Source: Bacillota bacterium (GTDB lineage Bacteria > Bacillota > Clostridia > Peptostreptococcales > Anaerovoracaceae). From it: a stretch of DNA of 48,420 bases. Positions 1 through 7,288 of this stretch are shown piece after piece; within the stretch, counting starts at the first letter, position 1; every line of letters starts with the position of its first letter. Location: positions 1 through 48,420 of the forward strand of contig JAUNCY010000008.1 in assembly GCA_030526325.1 (NCBI GenBank), given 5' to 3'. Below the pieces are notes generated by a model. It was not told the origin of the DNA, made no database searches, and saw nothing but the letters and a program-made list of their open reading frames with translations. A program made the position numbers and the translations under genes.

Positions 1-148
1 AAATTTTTACGGAAGTTTCCGCAGCCAGAGAAGCCGAATACTCGTAATCCTTTTCTGTATAGGTTGAAATAAGAGATTTCCAGTCCTCAAAGGACAGAGA
101 TTTTTTTTCGTTCAGCAAGTCTATTCGGTCTATATTTGAAATACTTAT
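1..148 (-). CDS. hydE: Probable [FeFe]-hydrogenase maturase HydE, N-terminal fragment
   Basis: The minus strand is open from about 148 to the window edge and gives roughly 49 residues; the segment SLSFEDWKSLI followed by an acidic helix resembles the N-terminal helical lead-in of HydE/BioB-type radical SAM enzymes, before the CxxxCxxC cluster motif, which would lie outside the window. HydE helps build the dithiomethylamine-bridged subcluster of the H-cluster. The assignment rests mainly on context, because TM1266-family genes, two of which lie just upstream, typically neighbour hydE/hydF/hydG. It follows the ATPase stop by one base. No ATG, GTG or well-placed TTG exists in this frame: a GGAAAGGAGG site sits nine bases before an ATA codon at 148-146, with ATT at 142. 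The start is therefore unsure. Biotin synthase or another BioB-like protein is the main alternative. Confidence 0.45.
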   Translation of the reverse strand, partial: MSISNIDRIDLLNEKKSLSFEDWKSLISTYTEKDYEYSASLAAETSVKI

Positions 149-149
149 T

Positions 150-1220
150 TTATTCAGCCTCCTTTCCGAAAGTGGTTTTTACGCTGATTCCCGAAAGGAG
201 ATTCAGCCTGTCAGTAAGACTTCTGATTTCCGATACGGGAGCGTCCAGTATTATATTTATTATGTTGACTCCGGCTTTTTTGTAAGGCATACCCATGCGC
301 CCTATAATATAACATGAGTAATCATGCAGAATTGCGTTTACTTTTGAGGCGGCGGTGATGTCCGATATTATTATTGAAACCGTAGCTACCGCTCTTTCCG
401 CTGAGATGCCGAACCGTACCGGGCCGGAATCGTTTATTATGCTGACAGGAACCACATCCTGGAAAATTTTATCGTCTGATTCGATGCTGCCTATTACAGC
501 TTCCACACCGAAAATTTTCCGTATATTGTCTTCGGTTAAAATTTTTCTTGTACTGCCGAATATGTGCGAACCGTCCGGGGACAGCACAAGGGTTTTATTG
601 GCTCTGCGCAATGCATGAGACGGATAGTGGGTGTTGAAAATACAGCATACGCCCTCGGATGCCAGTTCGGATATGGTGTCAAGCACTAAAAGCTGGTTTT
701 TGAAGTCCAGATTTGATTCGGGCTCATCGAGGATGAGAATCTCCGGCTCAGAGACCAGAGCTCTGGCTATCAGAACCATCTGAAGTTCCCCTCCGCTTAT
801 TTCCGAGCATTTTTCCGAAGCAATGGACTCGAGAGACAGTCTTTCGATAATCTCGTCTGCTTTGACCAGATCTTTTTCAGACGGAAGGGAGAACATTCCG
901 ATCTCTCCGGTTCTTCCCAGAAGAATCATTTCCCTTACCGTATAGGAAGAGACAATCTGCTTCGCCTGAGGAACATATGATATGATTCGCCACAGTTCTT
1001 TGCCGGGTATGGAGGCCATATCTCTTCCGTTCAGAAGACTTTTGCCGCTGTTCCATTTGAGAAAGCCCATGGTGCATCTGAGAAGCGTGGTTTTCCCGGC
1101 TCCGTTTGGACCTAACACAGCCATAACGTCTCCTGATGATGCTTCGAATTCTACATTGTCGAGTACGAGACGCTGTTTATGTCTGTATGAAAAACAGCCC
1201 TGTGAGACTTGTATTCTCAT
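150..1220 (-). CDS. ABC importer ATPase fused to a C-terminal TM1266 regulatory domain
   Basis: This 356-residue protein has a FecE/BtuD-type ATPase domain: Walker A GPNGAGKT at residues 37-44, Q-loop around 85, signature ISGGELQ at 141-147, Walker B ILILDEP at 161-167 and H-loop histidine 198. Ordinary FecE proteins end near residue 260. Here about 80 more residues (275-352) match the TM1266 family (putative iron-only hydrogenase system regulator, ACT/NikR-C-like fold), including the hallmark YIIGRMGMPY. The ATG at 1220 overlaps the permease stop as ATGA, so the two are translationally coupled and should form one importer. By analogy with the ACT-like NIL domain of MetN, the extra domain may sense imported ligand and inhibit transport; that is inference. 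Substrate is probably a metal chelate or corrinoid-like compound, unproven. No substrate-binding protein is seen nearby. Confidence 0.88.
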   Translation of the reverse strand: MRIQVSQGCFSYRHKQRLVLDNVEFEASSGDVMAVLGPNGAGKTTLLRCTMGFLKWNSGKSLLNGRDMASIPGKELWRIISYVPQAKQIVSSYTVREMILLGRTGEIGMFSLPSEKDLVKADEIIERLSLESIASEKCSEISGGELQMVLIARALVSEPEILILDEPESNLDFKNQLLVLDTISELASEGVCCIFNTHYPSHALRRANKTLVLSPDGSHIFGSTRKILTEDNIRKIFGVEAVIGSIESDDKIFQDVVPVSIINDSGPVRFGISAERAVATVSIIISDITAASKVNAILHDYSCYIIGRMGMPYKKAGVNIINIILDAPVSEIRSLTDRLNLLSGISVKTTFGKEAE

Positions 1221-2245
1221 ATCGTCCACCCCCTGTCTCTCCGCATAAGAGCAATAAAGAAGGGAGCACCCAGCATTGCGGTCAGGATTGAAACAGGAAT
1301 CTCGGAGGGGGAAACGGTTCTGGCCGCCGTGTCCACAAGAACCATGAATCCCGCACCGATGAATATGGATGCGGGAAGCAGGCAAACGTGACTGCTTCCG
1401 AATTTCATCCTGCATATATGGGGAACCAGAAGTCCTACCCAGCCCACGGGACCGCACATGGATACAGATGCGGCGGTGATTGCCGAGGCGCAGACTATAC
1501 AGGTTATCCTCAGTGCTTTAATATTAATTCCCATAGACGCTGCTTCATCATCTGTCAGCGGGAGGGTGTTGAGGCGCCAGCGAAGCATGAATAATACTGC
1601 CAGTCCCGCAATAATCAGAGGAGCACCCAGCGCCAGAGTATTGTATCCGGCGGAACTGAGGCTGCCCATGAGCCAGTATGTTATTGAAGGAAGCTCGGAT
1701 TCCGTATCAGCCGCAAATTTTACGAAGGAAACCAGGGCTGAAAACAGGGAGCTGATTACTATTCCGGCAAGGACTATGCTTACTTTGTCCCGGCCGCCTC
1801 CGCGGGCAGACAGCCAGGTGAGAGCCATGGCGGACAGTCCGAAAAACAGGGCGGATCCCTCAACTGCGATAAGGTTCCCTCCGAGAAGGAGAGCCAGCGC
1901 AGCGCCGAAGCTTGAACCAGAGGCTACTCCCAGGGTGTCGGGAGTGGCAAGAGGATTTGAAAACAGGCTTTGAAATATGCATCCTGCAGCGGACAGCCCC
2001 GCTCCAACGAGCATTGCCATCAGAATGCGGGGAAATCTCATAGTCCAAAGCACTATTTCGGTTTGTTCTCCTGTCTCGAAGCCCGGGGACAGTTTGTTTA
2101 AAACAGAATATATTATGTCCGTAACAGGTACGGAAAATCTTCCCGCAGACAGGGCCAGCAGAGCGCATACCGCAGGGAAGAGAATCAGCGCGGCAAGTTC
2201 ATATATTTTGAACCTTCCGGGCATGTCAGATTTGTGTTTTTTCAT
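1217..2245 (-). CDS. FecCD-family ABC transporter permease
   Basis: This 342-residue hydrophobic protein has the FecCD/BtuC permease pattern: a first membrane helix after a short basic N-terminus, the conserved RFPRILMAMLVGAGLS segment near residue 70, NPLATPDTLGVASG near 97, and a C-terminal GPVGWVGLLVPHICR motif that marks the cytoplasmic loop contacting the ATPase. The family forms homodimeric channels for iron-siderophore, heme, cobalamin and related metal complexes in the cytoplasmic membrane. The ATG at 2245 has GGAGAG eight bases upstream. Its stop overlaps the ATPase start (ATGA). Expression probably passes the terminator-containing leader at 2246-2371. Length is normal for the family; the substrate cannot be told from the sequence. 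Confidence 0.92.
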   Translation of the reverse strand: MKKHKSDMPGRFKIYELAALILFPAVCALLALSAGRFSVPVTDIIYSVLNKLSPGFETGEQTEIVLWTMRFPRILMAMLVGAGLSAAGCIFQSLFSNPLATPDTLGVASGSSFGAALALLLGGNLIAVEGSALFFGLSAMALTWLSARGGGRDKVSIVLAGIVISSLFSALVSFVKFAADTESELPSITYWLMGSLSSAGYNTLALGAPLIIAGLAVLFMLRWRLNTLPLTDDEAASMGINIKALRITCIVCASAITAASVSMCGPVGWVGLLVPHICRMKFGSSHVCLLPASIFIGAGFMVLVDTAARTVSPSEIPVSILTAMLGAPFFIALMRRDRGWTI

Positions 2246-2371
2246 GTTTTACTCTCCGGAAATAAAAAAACCGTATCCCAGAAGATACAGCGAAGTATCC
2301 CCGCAGAACACAGCGGGAATCATGTTTTCTCCGTATCTTTCATCTCAAAATCTGTATTTTTGATGTCAGGC
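2246..2371 (-). promoter_or_regulatory. Attenuator leader B upstream of the FecCD permease
   Basis: The minus-strand leader contains, in order: a CTGACATC block (about 2369-2362), a conserved box GAGATGAAAGATACGG (2346-2331), a CCCGC/GCGGG hairpin (2317-2300), a small GATAC/GTATC hairpin (2299-2284) and an intrinsic terminator just before the RBS. The GTATC arm can pair with three competing GATAC copies, so alternative terminator and antiterminator folds are possible. The 5' box and the terminator closely resemble leader A at 2646-2749. This is the architecture of a riboswitch or protein-controlled attenuator. I do not recognise it as a known class. Confidence 0.6.
2264..2290 (-). terminator. 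Attenuator terminator of leader B
   Basis: On the minus strand CTGTATC and GATACGG pair around a six-base loop and are followed by seven T residues, ending four bases before the permease RBS. The position makes it a conditional terminator rather than a gene-end signal. Confidence 0.75.
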
Positions 2372-2390
2372 AGGTTTTTTAAAGTATTTT

Positions 2391-2645
2391 TCAGTCAGTG
2401 TTTATACAGGAATAAACTGTTTTTGCGTTTACCCCGGGGATATTTCCTATCTTGCCGGCAAGGGTGTTAATCACATTCTGTGGTGCATCCACAGCTATAC
2501 ATATAATGTTTATACCTTTTTCCTTGTAAGGGATTCCCATTCGCCCGATAATATAGGAGCCGAAGCTGTGAAGATATTCGTTAATTTTATCGGCTGCATC
2601 AGTTTTTTCGACGATGATGGCAATTATGGCAACTCTTGTTTCCAT
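2391..2645 (-). CDS. TM1266-family putative iron-only hydrogenase system regulator
   Basis: An 84-residue protein almost filled by one TM1266 domain: METRVAIIAIIVE opens the first strand, YIIGRMGIPYKEKGINI gives the family signature near residues 33-49, and a PGVNAKTV strand closes the fold. Known structures of this family show an ACT/NikR-C-like ferredoxin fold that oligomerises; no DNA-binding domain is present, so it would act through a ligand or partner. Members usually sit beside [FeFe]-hydrogenase maturase genes. The ATG at 2645 has GGAGG five bases upstream, preferred over an in-frame ATG at 2678 that lies inside the leader terminator. It is paralogous to the C-terminal domain of the nearby ATPase, so both could sense the same ligand or form mixed oligomers. 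Confidence 0.88.
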   Translation of the reverse strand: METRVAIIAIIVEKTDAADKINEYLHSFGSYIIGRMGIPYKEKGINIICIAVDAPQNVINTLAGKIGNIPGVNAKTVYSCINTD

Positions 2646-2749
2646 TTTTCCTCCTGAAATATAAAAAAACCGCATCACAAAGATACGGTTTTTCCGTTTA
2701 TTTTATCCGCATCTTTTATCTCAATAAAAAATTTCGATATCAGATTATG
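2646..2749 (-). promoter_or_regulatory. Attenuator leader A upstream of the TM1266 gene
   Basis: The roughly 104-base transcribed leader contains CTGATATCGAAAT (2743-2731), the conserved box GAGATAAAAGATGCGG (2722-2707) and a terminal hairpin with T-run directly before the GGAGG site. The box GATGCGG can pair with the CCGTATC arm (2688-2682) and would then prevent the terminator. The same order of blocks is found in leader B at 2246-2371. A ligand-sensing RNA or antitermination target is inferred; no known riboswitch consensus was recognised. Confidence 0.6.
2663..2688 (-). terminator. Attenuator terminator of leader A
   Basis: On the minus strand CCGTATC pairs with GATGCGG (one G-U pair) around a five-base loop and runs into seven T residues. 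It lies between the promoter and the start codon, so it controls read-through into the TM1266 gene. Confidence 0.78.
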
Positions 2750-2755
2750 TAATTA

Positions 2756-2784
2756 ATTATATACATTAACTAAACAGACATCAA
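2756..2784 (-). promoter_or_regulatory. Sigma-A-type promoter for the TM1266/ABC module
   Basis: TTGATG (2784-2779) and a perfect TATAAT (2761-2756) are separated by 17 bases on the minus strand. The -35 lies inside the end of the upstream AlaX gene. A start near 2749 gives leader A. Confidence 0.75.
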
Positions 2785-3936
2785 TGCAATTTTTACAAAA
2801 TTTCTCATAATTTCAACATCGCTGAAAAGTGCCTGAGCCAGGGTGTCGCTGCCGCCGCCCTTTCCGCCGAAGCCGCAGGCAAATTCTTTTACTGTCTGCC
2901 CGCATTTCAGACGGCTTTTTCCGGAGTGCATCAAAAGAACAGTGAGGCAGGATACGGATGAGAGTATCACGGGCAGTTCGGAGATTTCCGTAATTTTCTT
3001 CGCCATAAGTTTAAGATCGTCCGGACTCATGCTGTCGTATTCGAAGCAGACGGCTTTGTCTGCTTCAGAAATCAGCTTTTCTGCTTCCATTGAGGCAAAT
3101 TTTGATTTCATTGCATACAGCTCCCGGCGAATCTCGTTGTTTTTATTTTCGCGTATATTGATGTTTTCTATGAGATTGTGCTCCTCTGAAGAGAACTTCC
3201 TGTTTAATACTGTGATGATGTCATGTTTGAGCTTGTAATCTTTGAATGCCCGCATTCCGCATTTAAAGTATATACGGGTCATGCCTTTGTAATTTTCGGC
3301 TTTGATTATTTTTATCAGTCCGACCTGGGAGGTGTCGTACGGATGAGGACAGCAGCATGCAACACAGTCTATTCCGGGGATTGTAACGATAGAAATATCT
3401 TCCTCCACTTTGAGCGATTTTCTTAAAGGAAGCTTTTCCGCGTCTTCCTTTGATTCGATTAAGTCAACCTTCACGGGAATTGCGGAGAAAACCGCTTTGT
3501 TTGCCAGAAGTTCAACTTCCTCCACCATTTCCGGGGGCATCTGCTTCATATCCGCGTCAAGTGTTGAGAATTCGCTTCCCAGGTGAAAGCCCTTGTTTCC
3601 GATGCCGTAATTTGTGAAGAGAATTCCGGAAATAATATGTTCGCCGCAGTGATTCTGCATATGGTCGAATCTTGTTTCCCAGTCAAGCTCCAGAGAAACC
3701 GTTTTACCCGGTTTGAAACTGTCCGCTATGTTTTCCATTCTGTGATATATTACGCCGGATTCTTCCCAGGCATGAAGCATGGGTATCCCGTCTATGGAGC
3801 CGGTATCGCTTGCCTGCCCTCCAGCTTCGGGAGCAAAAATGGTTCTGTCCAGAACCAGAGTATCCTTTTCGACGGCCAGGACAACTGCTTCAGTCTGCTT
3901 TAAATATGGATTTATCTGAAAAAGCTTTTCTGTCAT
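2770..3936 (-). CDS. AlaX-type alanyl-tRNA editing protein with DHHA1 domain
   Basis: This 388-residue protein resembles the editing half of alanyl-tRNA synthetase. The N-terminal part (about 1-90) carries the beta-barrel motif PEAGGQASDTG; the editing core holds the zinc-binding pair HMQNH (92-96) and a CxxxH at 194-198 inside a cysteine-rich CACCCPH; the C-terminal third ends in a glycine-rich GFGGKGGG stretch typical of DHHA1. Such proteins hydrolyse Ser- or Gly-tRNA(Ala) in trans. The ATG at 3936 with AGAGGA six bases upstream is preferred to the GTG at 3951. The gene is divergent from cwlD. The length fits the long AlaX-L class. Confidence 0.88.
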   Translation of the reverse strand: MTEKLFQINPYLKQTEAVVLAVEKDTLVLDRTIFAPEAGGQASDTGSIDGIPMLHAWEESGVIYHRMENIADSFKPGKTVSLELDWETRFDHMQNHCGEHIISGILFTNYGIGNKGFHLGSEFSTLDADMKQMPPEMVEEVELLANKAVFSAIPVKVDLIESKEDAEKLPLRKSLKVEEDISIVTIPGIDCVACCCPHPYDTSQVGLIKIIKAENYKGMTRIYFKCGMRAFKDYKLKHDIITVLNRKFSSEEHNLIENINIRENKNNEIRRELYAMKSKFASMEAEKLISEADKAVCFEYDSMSPDDLKLMAKKITEISELPVILSSVSCLTVLLMHSGKSRLKCGQTVKEFACGFGGKGGGSDTLAQALFSDVEIMRNFVKIALMSV

Positions 3937-4015
3937 AAGTATTCCTCTCACATTTTGAATTCAAATATTATTTATACCTGTATCATAGCATATATTATAC
4001 GAAGGAGTGAACGGA

Positions 4016-4753
4016 ATGGGGAAAAAAATAATTCTGATAATAACGGCGGCGGCTGTTGCGGCGACGGGAATAATTTTTATGGCGGCACCGGAACGGCTGC
4101 TGGGAGTTCTGGGGGGCACGGGAAAAATCACTATTGTGGTTGACCCGGGGCACGGAGGCATAGACGGAGGAGCCGAAAGCCGGGGCGGTGTATGTGAGAA
4201 GGATATTAATCTGAGCATCGGCATGAAAATAAAAGAGATTGCCGAGGAGGAAGGCTGGAGAGTGCTGATGACCAGAGACCGGGATGAAGGCCTGTACAGT
4301 GAGGATAAAGGCAGCATAAGAAGCAAAAAATCCGAAGATCTGAAAAAGCGTCAGGAGATAATTAATAATTCCGGTGCCGATGCTGCGGTGAGCATTCATT
4401 TAAACAGTTATCCCTCGTCCGGAGTAAAGGGGGCGCAGACCTTCTATCCTGCTACGTCGGAAGAGGGCAGATTAATCGCCGAAACGATTCAGAAGAAAAT
4501 AAAAGAAAAGCTGGACAGGGATAACGACAGAACCTCTCTTCCGAAGGATGATATAATAATAATGAAGAATAACACATCTCCTCTGGTGCTTCTGGAATGC
4601 GGTTTCCTGTCTAACGACGAGGAGGCTGCCAGGCTTGTGAAAAAGGAGTATCAGGATAGAATTGCAGCCCTTGTGGTTGAAGCCTTTAAAGAATATTTTA
4701 TACATACAGGTAAAATCGAAAAACAGGAAGTTTCTGTCGTTTTTTCGAAATAG
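4016..4753 (+). CDS. cwlD: N-acetylmuramoyl-L-alanine amidase, CwlD-like
   Basis: The 245-residue protein has an uncleaved or cleavable N-terminal membrane segment (residues 4-23) and one Amidase_3 domain: DPGHGG with the first zinc histidine, CEKDINL with the zinc glutamate, SIHLN with the second zinc histidine and a catalytic glutamate in LLECGFLSN. The insert RSKKSEDLKKRQ and the overall size match Bacillus CwlD, which prepares muramic-delta-lactam in the spore cortex, more than vegetative amidases with SH3 or SPOR repeats. This hints that the organism forms spores. The ATG at 4016 has GGAG eight bases upstream; a GTG at 4007 overlaps that site and is less likely. Divergent from the AlaX gene. 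Confidence 0.88.
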   Translation: MGKKIILIITAAAVAATGIIFMAAPERLLGVLGGTGKITIVVDPGHGGIDGGAESRGGVCEKDINLSIGMKIKEIAEEEGWRVLMTRDRDEGLYSEDKGSIRSKKSEDLKKRQEIINNSGADAAVSIHLNSYPSSGVKGAQTFYPATSEEGRLIAETIQKKIKEKLDRDNDRTSLPKDDIIIMKNNTSPLVLLECGFLSNDEEAARLVKKEYQDRIAALVVEAFKEYFIHTGKIEKQEVSVVFSK

Positions 4754-5034
4754 CACGTTTTTTCGCAGTTTTTAACAAGGTTTTATATAATAAAACGGAC
4801 AACTGCTTTAAACTGTGGATAACTTGTGGAAAAAGTTTTTGACAAAAGGATTAAAACGTTGGAATTTCAACGTTTGTGGAGGATTAATTAATCCACACAA
4901 AACAGGGGATAAATCCTGCAATTGTTACCGGAATATTACAGCTTTGCTCAAAAACGTTTAAAAACCGTGATTTTATCCTGTTGAAAAATGTTCCGAACAA
5001 GGGCGGAACACAGGTTTACATAAACTGTTAAAAA
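4754..5034. other. AT-rich gap with a cluster of DnaA-box-like sites
   Basis: This 281-base gap lies between two convergent genes and so needs no promoter. It contains a perfect DnaA box in reverse orientation (TGTGGATAA, 4814-4822), 8/9 matches TGTGGAAAA (4825-4833, one helical turn away) and TAATCCACA (4889-4897), and a weaker TGTGGAGGA (4875-4883). An inverted repeat AACGTTG/CAACGTT lies at about 4855-4874. No ORF with a ribosome site was found. dnaA and dnaN are not nearby, so it is not called an origin. Confidence 0.5.
4984..5009 (-). terminator. Terminator of the TtcA-like gene
   Basis: On the minus strand GTTCCG and CGGAAC form a six-base stem with an eight-base loop, followed by ATTTTT, 25 bases after the stop of the TtcA-like gene. 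Confidence 0.6.
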
Positions 5035-5736
5035 TTATTCCGCCGGGCTACGTTTGCAGAGAGCATTTATCATATGGCTGCGGGGCTGACCGGTTTTTAT
5101 TTCCATGAGATTCACCAGCTCCTTGGCTGTTTCTCTGCGCGTATTTCCCGATGCGGGGCAGGGATTGGTTACAACCGGAAGCTTATGTCTTGAGGCTGCT
5201 TCTGCCGCGTCTTTTTCACAGGCATAAATAAGAGGCCTGATTTGGACGACTGATGTGCGTTCAAATTCTGTCATGGGTTTAAAGGTGTTCAGACGGCTTT
5301 CGTAAAGCATGCTCATAAGAAGGGTTTCAATAAGATCGTCTCCGTGGTGACCCAGGGCGAGCTTTGTTATTCCGCGGCTTTCGCAGACTTTGTTTAGAAG
5401 TCCTCTTCTCATTTTCGAACAGAAGCTGCAGGGATTTTTTTCCCTGCGCTCTTCAAAAATGAGTTTTCCCATACCGGTTTTGATGTGAATGAATTCGATA
5501 TCGTGTTTACTGCAGAATTCCCGGATTTCAGATACATCGAAGCCGGGGAATCCCATATCTACAGTCAGTGCTTTCAACTCGTATTTCACCGGAGCAAAAT
5601 TTCTGAAAAGACAGAGCGCATAAAGCAGAACCATGCTGTCTTTTCCTCCGGATACTCCAACGCCCACAACGTCTCCGTCCTCAATCATATTAAATTCGGC
5701 CTGAGCTCTTTTTACGCAGCCTAATATTTTTCTCAT
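5035..5736 (-). CDS. TtcA-like PP-loop ATPase, probable tRNA 2-thiolation protein
   Basis: The 233-residue protein has the PP-loop SGGKDS near residues 29-34, which binds ATP for adenylation, a CSFC pair in NPCSFCSKMRRG near 101-112, and the LGHHGDDLIETLL block near 127-139 typical of the TtcA/TilS/TtuA group. TtcA-type enzymes carry an Fe-S cluster held by these cysteines and insert sulfur into tRNA; clostridial members are often annotated as tRNA 2-thiocytidine biosynthesis proteins without proof of the target. The ATG at 5736 follows GAAAGG by eight bases. It is transcribed alone, convergent to cwlD and divergent from metK. Confidence 0.82.
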   Translation of the reverse strand: MRKILGCVKRAQAEFNMIEDGDVVGVGVSGGKDSMVLLYALCLFRNFAPVKYELKALTVDMGFPGFDVSEIREFCSKHDIEFIHIKTGMGKLIFEERREKNPCSFCSKMRRGLLNKVCESRGITKLALGHHGDDLIETLLMSMLYESRLNTFKPMTEFERTSVVQIRPLIYACEKDAAEAASRHKLPVVTNPCPASGNTRRETAKELVNLMEIKTGQPRSHMINALCKRSPAE

Positions 5737-5880
5737 ATCATATACCTTTCATTATTTTTCCAGAATAAAAGTTTATAATTTATTTTATAGCTGCAGAAGT
5801 GATTTTTCAACAACAGGCCCGGGGATGACCCGGATTATTGGGAAAAAGTGAAAGAAAATATACAGATTATGAAAAAAATA

Positions 5881-5909
5881 TTGACATTTATACGGTATGG
5901 CTATATAAT
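5881..5909 (+). promoter_or_regulatory. Promoter of the SAM riboswitch-metK unit
   Basis: A perfect TTGACA (5881-5886) and a perfect TATAAT (5904-5909) are spaced by 17 bases, consistent with a strong vegetative promoter; the start falls just before the aptamer. Confidence 0.9.
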
Positions 5910-5923
5910 ACCGCCATTAAAAA

Positions 5924-6063
5924 CCTTATCAAGAGAGGCAGAGGGACAGGCCCTGTGAAGCCCGGCAACCTGAACATCAGATTTAAGGTGCCAATTCCTG
6001 CAGATTATTCTGGAAGATGAGGAAAAAACGGAAAGTTGTTACCTCTTCTTCGGAAGAGTTTTT
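5924..6063 (+). ncRNA. SAM-I (S-box) riboswitch
   Basis: The hallmark S-box core is present: CTTATCAAGAGAGGCAGAGG, then GGCCCTGTGAAGCCCGGCAACC, then GGTGCCAATTCCTGCAG. P1 is formed by CCTTATC (5924-5930) and GATGAGG (6016-6022). Downstream, CCTCTTC can pair with the P1 3' strand as an antiterminator or form the terminator at 6043-6063. When SAM is abundant P1 closes and transcription stops. It controls metK and, unless another promoter intervenes, the downstream aspartokinase, which also feeds methionine synthesis. Confidence 0.96.
6043..6063 (+). terminator. Terminator of the SAM riboswitch
   Basis: CTCTTC, a UUCG tetraloop and GAAGAG are followed by TTTTT, ten bases before the metK ribosome site. 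Confidence 0.9.
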
Positions 6064-6083
6064 ATTGTTTTTGGAGGTAGAAA

Positions 6084-7229
6084 ATGAAGAGATTATTTAC
6101 ATCGGAATCCGTTACGGAAGGGCATCCCGATAAAATCTGCGACCAGATTTCGGATGCAATTCTGGACGCGATAATGGAAAAGGATCCAATGGGAAGAGTG
6201 GCGGCAGAGACTACGGTAACCACAGGCCTGGTTCTGGTTGTGGGGGAAATTACCACAGAATGCTATATCGATATTCCTAAGCTGATAAGAAGTGTAATTG
6301 CTGATATAGGGTATACAAAAGGAGAATACGGTTTTGATGCGGAAAACTGCGCTGTTATCACATCCATCGATGAGCAGTCCTCGGACATTGCTATGGGAGT
6401 CGACAGAGACGGAGCCGGAGATCAGGGAATCATGTTCGGTTATGCCTGCAGCGAAACCGAGGAACTCATGCCGATGCCGGTTTCCCTTGCGCATAAGCTG
6501 GCAAGAAGGCTTTCCTATGTAAGAAAGGAAGGAATTCTTCCGTATCTCAGACCTGACGGAAAAACTCAGGTTACAGTGGAATACGACGGCGACAAGCCTA
6601 AGAGAGTTGATACGGTGCTTATTTCCACTCAGCACGACGAAGACGTGGAACAGGAGCAGATAAAGAACGATATCATAGAATATGTAATAAAAGAAGTGGT
6701 TCCGGCTGAACTGATAGACGAAGAGACCATATACCATGTGAATCCGACAGGCAGATTTGTTATAGGCGGTCCTAAAGGGGATTCCGGTCTCACCGGCAGA
6801 AAGATAATAGTAGATACCTACGGAGGATATGCAAGACACGGAGGAGGAGCATTCTCGGGAAAAGATCCTACAAAAGTGGACAGAAGTGCAGCTTATGCGG
6901 CAAGATATGCGGCTAAAAACATAGTGGCTGCGGGACTTGCTGAAAAATGCGAGATACAGCTGGCATATGCTATCGGTATAGCCGAACCGGTATCCATACT
7001 TGTCGAAACCTTCGGAACCGGAAAAATATCAGACGAGAATATCGCGCAGCTGGCAGCAGAGAATTTTGACTTTACGCCAAAAGGTATAATAAAAGAACTG
7101 GATTTAAGAAGACCTATTTACAGACAGATTGCCGCTTACGGCCATATGGGAAGAACTGACCTGGATATCCCGTGGGAAAAGACGGATAAGGCTGAAATAC
7201 TCCGCAAAGCGGCTGAGAAGTTTAAGTAA
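6084..7229 (+). CDS. metK: S-adenosylmethionine synthetase
   Basis: MetK joins methionine and ATP to make SAM, the main methyl donor. The 381-residue protein is full length: [13 protein letters not shown] near the N-terminus binds [15 protein letters not shown] near residue 113 is the adenine loop signature, and GGGAFSGKD near 252 is the phosphate-binding loop. GGAGG lies seven bases before the ATG. It is directly preceded by the SAM riboswitch, giving product feedback. Followed after 59 bases by aspartokinase on the same strand. Confidence 0.98.
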   Translation: MKRLFTSESVTEGHPDKICDQISDAILDAIMEKDPMGRVAAETTVTTGLVLVVGEITTECYIDIPKLIRSVIADIGYTKGEYGFDAENCAVITSIDEQSSDIAMGVDRDGAGDQGIMFGYACSETEELMPMPVSLAHKLARRLSYVRKEGILPYLRPDGKTQVTVEYDGDKPKRVDTVLISTQHDEDVEQEQIKNDIIEYVIKEVVPAELIDEETIYHVNPTGRFVIGGPKGDSGLTGRKIIVDTYGGYARHGGGAFSGKDPTKVDRSAAYAARYAAKNIVAAGLAEKCEIQLAYAIGIAEPVSILVETFGTGKISDENIAQLAAENFDFTPKGIIKELDLRRPIYRQIAAYGHMGRTDLDIPWEKTDKAEILRKAAEKFK

Positions 7230-7288
7230 ACTCTTGCTTATGGAGAGGAATCCATATATAATAAAAGTTCAAGGAGAGAAGTATTATT

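Noticed and set aside
1221..1457. N-terminal extension of the ABC ATPase to 1457
   Set aside because: The extra 79 residues overlap the permease C-terminus in another frame and have no family resemblance; the ATG at 1220 overlaps the permease stop as expected.
2397..2414. Hairpin GTTTAT/ATAAAC at the end of the TM1266 gene as a terminator
   Set aside because: It lies within the coding sequence and has no T-run on the minus strand.
4007..4015. GTG start for cwlD
   Set aside because: It overlaps the Shine-Dalgarno GGAG that serves the ATG at 4016.
4754..5034. Chromosome origin (oriC)
   Set aside because: DnaA-like boxes occur but dnaA, dnaN, rpmH and gyrase genes are absent and no clear DNA-unwinding element with 13-mers was found; kept only as a DnaA-box cluster.
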